Source: Streptomyces coelicoflavus (GTDB lineage: Bacteria; Actinomycetota; Actinomycetes; Streptomycetales; Streptomycetaceae). Taken from it: a stretch of 64,000 nt of DNA. The stretch spans positions 62,001 through 126,000 of the forward strand of contig NZ_BEWB01000013.1 in assembly GCF_003112555.1 (NCBI RefSeq). Direction: 5' to 3'. The translations under genes were made by a program, and so were the position numbers. This document shows positions 61,240 through 64,000 of this stretch, piece after piece. The notes under the pieces are model-generated. The model was given only the letters and a program-made list of their open reading frames with translations, was not told the origin of the DNA and did not search any database. Every line of letters begins with the position of its first letter. The stretch's first letter is position 1.

Positions 61240-61926
61240 CTACAGCGGAGGCAGTGCCGGCAGCGCGCCGCCCTCCGCCGTGAGCGCGGTGCCCGCACGG
61301 CGACCGGCGAGCCAGCCCAGCAGATCGGCCGGGGGACCGGTGACGGTCACCTCGGGGGCGTCGGCCTCCCGTCCCGTGCTCCACGTGCGCGTGCCGTCCG
61401 TGAGCCGGGTGGGCGGTACGTCGGGGTGCCCGGTGAACCGGGCGGCGAGGAAGTCGGTCTCCCGCTCGGTGAACTCCGCCGGAAGGTCCTCCAGCTCGTA
61501 GCCGATGCCCAGGTCGACGTGGTGCAGCTCCACCTCGACCCACCTGCGGAACGGCACCCTGGAGGCCGAGTCCGTGATCCCGTTGCGCAGCTCCACCGTG
61601 CGCGACCAGTCCGCGGGGGCGGCACCGACGTCCTGGAACCGGGCCGCGCTCTCGCGCACGTCCGCGAGCTGGGCGTCGAGGAGGCGCGGGGCGTCCCGCT
61701 CGATGTCGGCGTCCCGGGCCTCGCCGGAGACGTACATGGGGCGTCCTTCGAGGACGTTCACGAGGGCGTCGGCGTTGCGGGCGAGGTGGGCGAGGACGTG
61801 ACCGCGGCTCCAGCCGGGCAGCCGTGACGACTGCGTCACGGACGCGTTGTCCAGTTTCCCGACCGCGGTCAGCAGCCGCTCGGTAGCGTCACGTACAGAC
61901 GCCAGGTCATGAGCGTGATCAATCAT
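61240..61926 (-). CDS. Maleylpyruvate isomerase-fold (MDMPI/DinB-like) protein
   Basis: The protein has 228 residues from the ATG at 61926. The N-terminal helical bundle begins LASVRDATERLLTAVGKLDN and carries LPGWSRGHVLAHLARNADAL, a His-containing motif of the mycothiol-dependent isomerase family, plus VEVELHHVDLGIGYELEDLP, which supplies more metal ligands (Glu, His). The C-terminal domain ends TVTGPPADLLGWLAGRRAGT. Members use mycothiol as cofactor or bind metal; few have a known reaction. It is divergent from uvrA. Confidence 0.87.
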   Translation of the reverse strand: MIDHAHDLASVRDATERLLTAVGKLDNASVTQSSRLPGWSRGHVLAHLARNADALVNVLEGRPMYVSGEARDADIERDAPRLLDAQLADVRESAARFQDVGAAPADWSRTVELRNGITDSASRVPFRRWVEVELHHVDLGIGYELEDLPAEFTERETDFLAARFTGHPDVPPTRLTDGTRTWSTGREADAPEVTVTGPPADLLGWLAGRRAGTALTAEGGALPALPPL

Positions 61927-62071
61927 GCTGCTGACCCTAGACCGCACCACACCTTCGGGTGAAGGTTGCGGCCGACCCCCGTAAATCGAATGCACGTGCT
62001 ATAAGCTCGACTGCGGCGTCGGGCATGCTGGGAAGTCGGGGTTTGTTGACAACCGGTGAATCCGACCGGCG

Positions 62072-62094
62072 TTGTCAGTGGCTCCCCCTAGTCT
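62072..62094 (+). promoter_or_regulatory. RecA-independent DNA-damage (PafBC-type) promoter of uvrA
   Basis: TTGTCAGTGGC, TCCCCC, TAGTCT. The -35 is an exact consensus match and the -10 keeps TAG at the first three positions. The start point would be about 50 bases before the uvrA GTG, so unlike uvrB this transcript has a leader. Confidence 0.85.
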
Positions 62095-62149
62095 GAGAAA
62101 GACGGGGGCCCCGCCCCTGTCACTTCTCTCAAGAAAGGTGCGGACCGGC

Positions 62150-64000
62150 GTGGCCGACCGTCTCATCGTCCGTGGCGCGCGTGAGCACAACCTGAAGAAC
62201 GTCTCGCTCGACCTGCCTCGTGACTCGCTCATCGTCTTCACGGGCCTGTCCGGGTCGGGCAAGTCCTCCCTGGCCTTCGACACCATCTTCGCCGAGGGCC
62301 AGCGGCGCTACGTGGAGTCGCTCTCCTCCTACGCCCGGCAGTTCCTCGGACAGATGGACAAGCCGGACGTCGACTTCATCGAGGGCCTCTCCCCGGCGGT
62401 CTCCATCGACCAGAAGTCGACCTCGCGCAACCCGCGCTCCACGGTCGGCACCATCACCGAGGTCTACGACTACCTGCGCCTGCTCTTCGCCCGCATCGGC
62501 AAGCCGCACTGCCCGGAGTGCTCCCGGCCGATCTCGCGCCAGTCGCCGCAGGCCATCGTCGACAAGGTCCTGGAGCTGCCGGAGGGCAGCCGCTTCCAGG
62601 TGCTGTCGCCGCTGGTGCGCGAGCGCAAGGGCGAGTTCGTCGACCTCTTCGCGGACCTCCAGACCAAGGGCTACTCCCGCGCGCGGGTGGACGGCGAGAC
62701 CGTCCAGCTGTCCAACCCGCCCACGCTGAAGAAGCAGGAGAAGCACACCGTCGAGGTGGTCGTCGACCGCCTCACCGTGAAGGAGACCGCCAAGCGGCGC
62801 CTCACCGACTCCGTGGAGACCGCGCTCGGCCTGTCCGGCGGCATGGTCGTGCTCGACTTCGTCGACCTCCCCGAGGACGACCCCGAGCGCGAGCGCATGT
62901 ACTCGGAGCACCTTTACTGCCCCTACGACGACCTGTCCTTCGAGGAGCTGGAGCCCCGCTCCTTCTCCTTCAACTCGCCCTTCGGCGCCTGCCCCGACTG
63001 CTCCGGCATCGGCACGCGCATGGAGGTCGACCCGGAGCTGATCGTCCCCGACGAGGACAAGTCCCTCGACGAGGGCGCCATCCACCCCTGGTCGCACGGG
63101 CACACCAAGGACTACTTCGGCCGCCTGATCGGCGCCCTCGCGGACGCGCTCGGCTTCCGCACGGACATCCCCTTCGCCGGCCTGCCGCTGCGCGCCCGCA
63201 AGGCCCTGCTCAACGGCCACAAGACCCAGGTCGAGGTCCGCTACCGCAACCGGTACGGGCGCGAGCGCCGGTACACCACGGCCTTCGAGGGCGCCATCCC
63301 CTTCGTCAAGCGCCGGCACAGCGAGGCCGAGAGCGACTCCAGCCGCGAGCGCTTCGAGGGCTACATGCGCGAGGTGCCCTGCCCCACCTGTGCGGGCACC
63401 CGCCTCAAGCCCCTCGTCCTCGCGGTCACCGTCATGGGCAGGTCGATCGCCGAGGTCTCGGCGATGTCGATCAGCGACTGCGCGGACTTCCTGGGCGAGC
63501 TGAAGCTCAACGCCCGCGACAAGAAGATCGCCGAGCGAGTGCTGAAGGAGGTCAACGAGCGGCTGCGCTTCCTGGTCGACGTCGGCCTCGACTACCTCTC
63601 GCTGAACCGCGCGGCGGGCACCCTCTCCGGCGGCGAGGCCCAGCGCATCCGGCTGGCCACCCAGATCGGCTCCGGACTCGTCGGCGTGCTCTACGTCCTC
63701 GACGAGCCGTCCATCGGCCTGCACCAGCGCGACAACCACCGGCTGATCGAGACCCTCGTCCGGCTGCGCGACATGGGCAACACCCTCATCGTCGTCGAGC
63801 ACGACGAGGACACCATCAAGGTCGCCGACTGGATCGTCGACATCGGTCCCGGTGCCGGAGAGCACGGCGGCAAGGTGGTGCACAGCGGCTCGCTCAAGGA
63901 GCTGCTCGACAACGCCGAGTCGCAGACCGGCCTGTACCTGTCCGGGCGCAAGGCCATCCCGCTGCCCGACATCCGGCGCCCGCAGGACCCCTCCCGGCGG
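62150..64000 (+). CDS. uvrA: Excinuclease ABC subunit A, N-terminal part
   Basis: The frame runs from a GTG at 62150 to the window edge, giving 617 codons of a protein usually near 1000 residues. It shows VRGAREHNLKNVSLDLPRDS, Walker A FTGLSGSGKSSLAFDTIFAE, the zinc-finger Cys pairs CPECSRP, CPDCSG and CPTCAG, the ABC signature LSGGEAQRIRLATQIGSGL and Walker B VLYVLDEPSIGLHQRDN. It scans DNA for bulky lesions and loads UvrB. The second ATPase half lies beyond the window. Confidence 0.96.
   Translation, partial: MADRLIVRGAREHNLKNVSLDLPRDSLIVFTGLSGSGKSSLAFDTIFAEGQRRYVESLSSYARQFLGQMDKPDVDFIEGLSPAVSIDQKSTSRNPRSTVGTITEVYDYLRLLFARIGKPHCPECSRPISRQSPQAIVDKVLELPEGSRFQVLSPLVRERKGEFVDLFADLQTKGYSRARVDGETVQLSNPPTLKKQEKHTVEVVVDRLTVKETAKRRLTDSVETALGLSGGMVVLDFVDLPEDDPERERMYSEHLYCPYDDLSFEELEPRSFSFNSPFGACPDCSGIGTRMEVDPELIVPDEDKSLDEGAIHPWSHGHTKDYFGRLIGALADALGFRTDIPFAGLPLRARKALLNGHKTQVEVRYRNRYGRERRYTTAFEGAIPFVKRRHSEAESDSSRERFEGYMREVPCPTCAGTRLKPLVLAVTVMGRSIAEVSAMSISDCADFLGELKLNARDKKIAERVLKEVNERLRFLVDVGLDYLSLNRAAGTLSGGEAQRIRLATQIGSGLVGVLYVLDEPSIGLHQRDNHRLIETLVRLRDMGNTLIVVEHDEDTIKVADWIVDIGPGAGEHGGKVVHSGSLKELLDNAESQTGLYLSGRKAIPLPDIRRPQDPSRR

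Noticed and set aside
61178..61543. N-terminal extension of the metallo-beta-lactamase protein to 340 residues
   Set aside because: The extension overlaps the isomerase-fold gene in another frame and is Arg/Pro/Gly-rich without domain features. The ATG at 61177 gives a normal-length protein.
61927..62149. LexA box before uvrA (and uvrB)
   Set aside because: No GAAC-N4-GTTC type sequence was found. The damage-type promoter with TTGTCAGTGGC explains inducibility without LexA.

Overview
This window is a very GC-rich, densely packed stretch of actinobacterial core chromosome, almost certainly from a Streptomyces species. The evidence is the extreme third-position GC, frequent GTG starts, many leaderless start codons, ANTAR and DUF397/DUF5753 regulators, mycothiol-type enzymes and an AroQ that reads like the S. 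coelicolor protein. I see no prophage, integrase, insertion sequence or CRISPR array. The species call is inference from reading and no database search was possible.

Layout, left to right. 1-3926: the C-terminal end of an aminopeptidase N, then a translationally coupled pair of a PLP-dependent amino-acid decarboxylase and a lysine/ornithine N-monooxygenase (siderophore-precursor type). 3949-7556: a Tat-exported 5'-nucleotidase, pyruvate kinase and an unusual tRNA with a leucine (CAA) anticodon but a short variable loop. 7658-14188: an ANTAR response regulator facing a complete branched-chain amino-acid ABC importer operon (livK-H-M-G-F). 14476-18567: a small-lipoprotein/membrane-protein pair, a hot-dog thioesterase and a formate-dehydrogenase-like molybdoprotein. 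18868-28128: polA, a secreted lytic transglycosylase, hrpB helicase and a methyltransferase. 28353-32067: rpsA, a PAC2 protein, coaE and a TPR protein. 32160-40880: small single genes (methyltransferase, DoxX, S4 protein, family-5 uracil-DNA glycosylase, prolyl aminopeptidase, GNAT, RidA, nucleotidyltransferase, amidohydrolase, DUF899). 40957-43460: a WhiJ/AbaA-like developmental regulator cluster (anti-sigma kinase, XRE-DUF5753, DUF397). 43633-49857: DUF1772 protein, a uridine-kinase-like protein with no P-loop, a methyltransferase, the psuG-psuK pseudouridine catabolic pair, a VOC protein, an O6-alkylguanine-DNA methyltransferase and a GDPD. 50148-57340: an MHYT protein, uvrB, two TerD-domain proteins and TerC. 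57497-64000: a Ca2+/H+ antiporter-like protein, an LD-carboxypeptidase, aroQ, a metallo-beta-lactamase/mycothiol-isomerase-fold pair and the start of uvrA.

The most coherent hidden structure is regulatory. Five separate genes (polA, the alkyltransferase, uvrB, terD, uvrA) carry the same promoter signature, TTGTCAGTG-type -35 plus six bases plus a TAGGGT-type -10. This is the RecA-independent DNA-damage promoter that PafBC activates in mycobacteria. In three of them the -10 sits only 7 bases before the start codon, so the mRNAs are probably leaderless. One of the five is a terD, which links the tellurium-resistance family to the damage regulon here.

The terC gene is preceded by what reads as a complete yybP-ykoY manganese riboswitch. 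Its 3' P1 strand is complementary to the terC ribosome-binding site over ten bases, giving a simple translational ON-switch. Other points of interest are the odd tRNA flanked by duplicated hairpins, the orphan decarboxylase/N-monooxygenase pair, stacked palindromes in the WhiJ-like divergent promoter, a perfect 13-bp stem between livK and livH, and several GC-rich minisatellites at gene ends.
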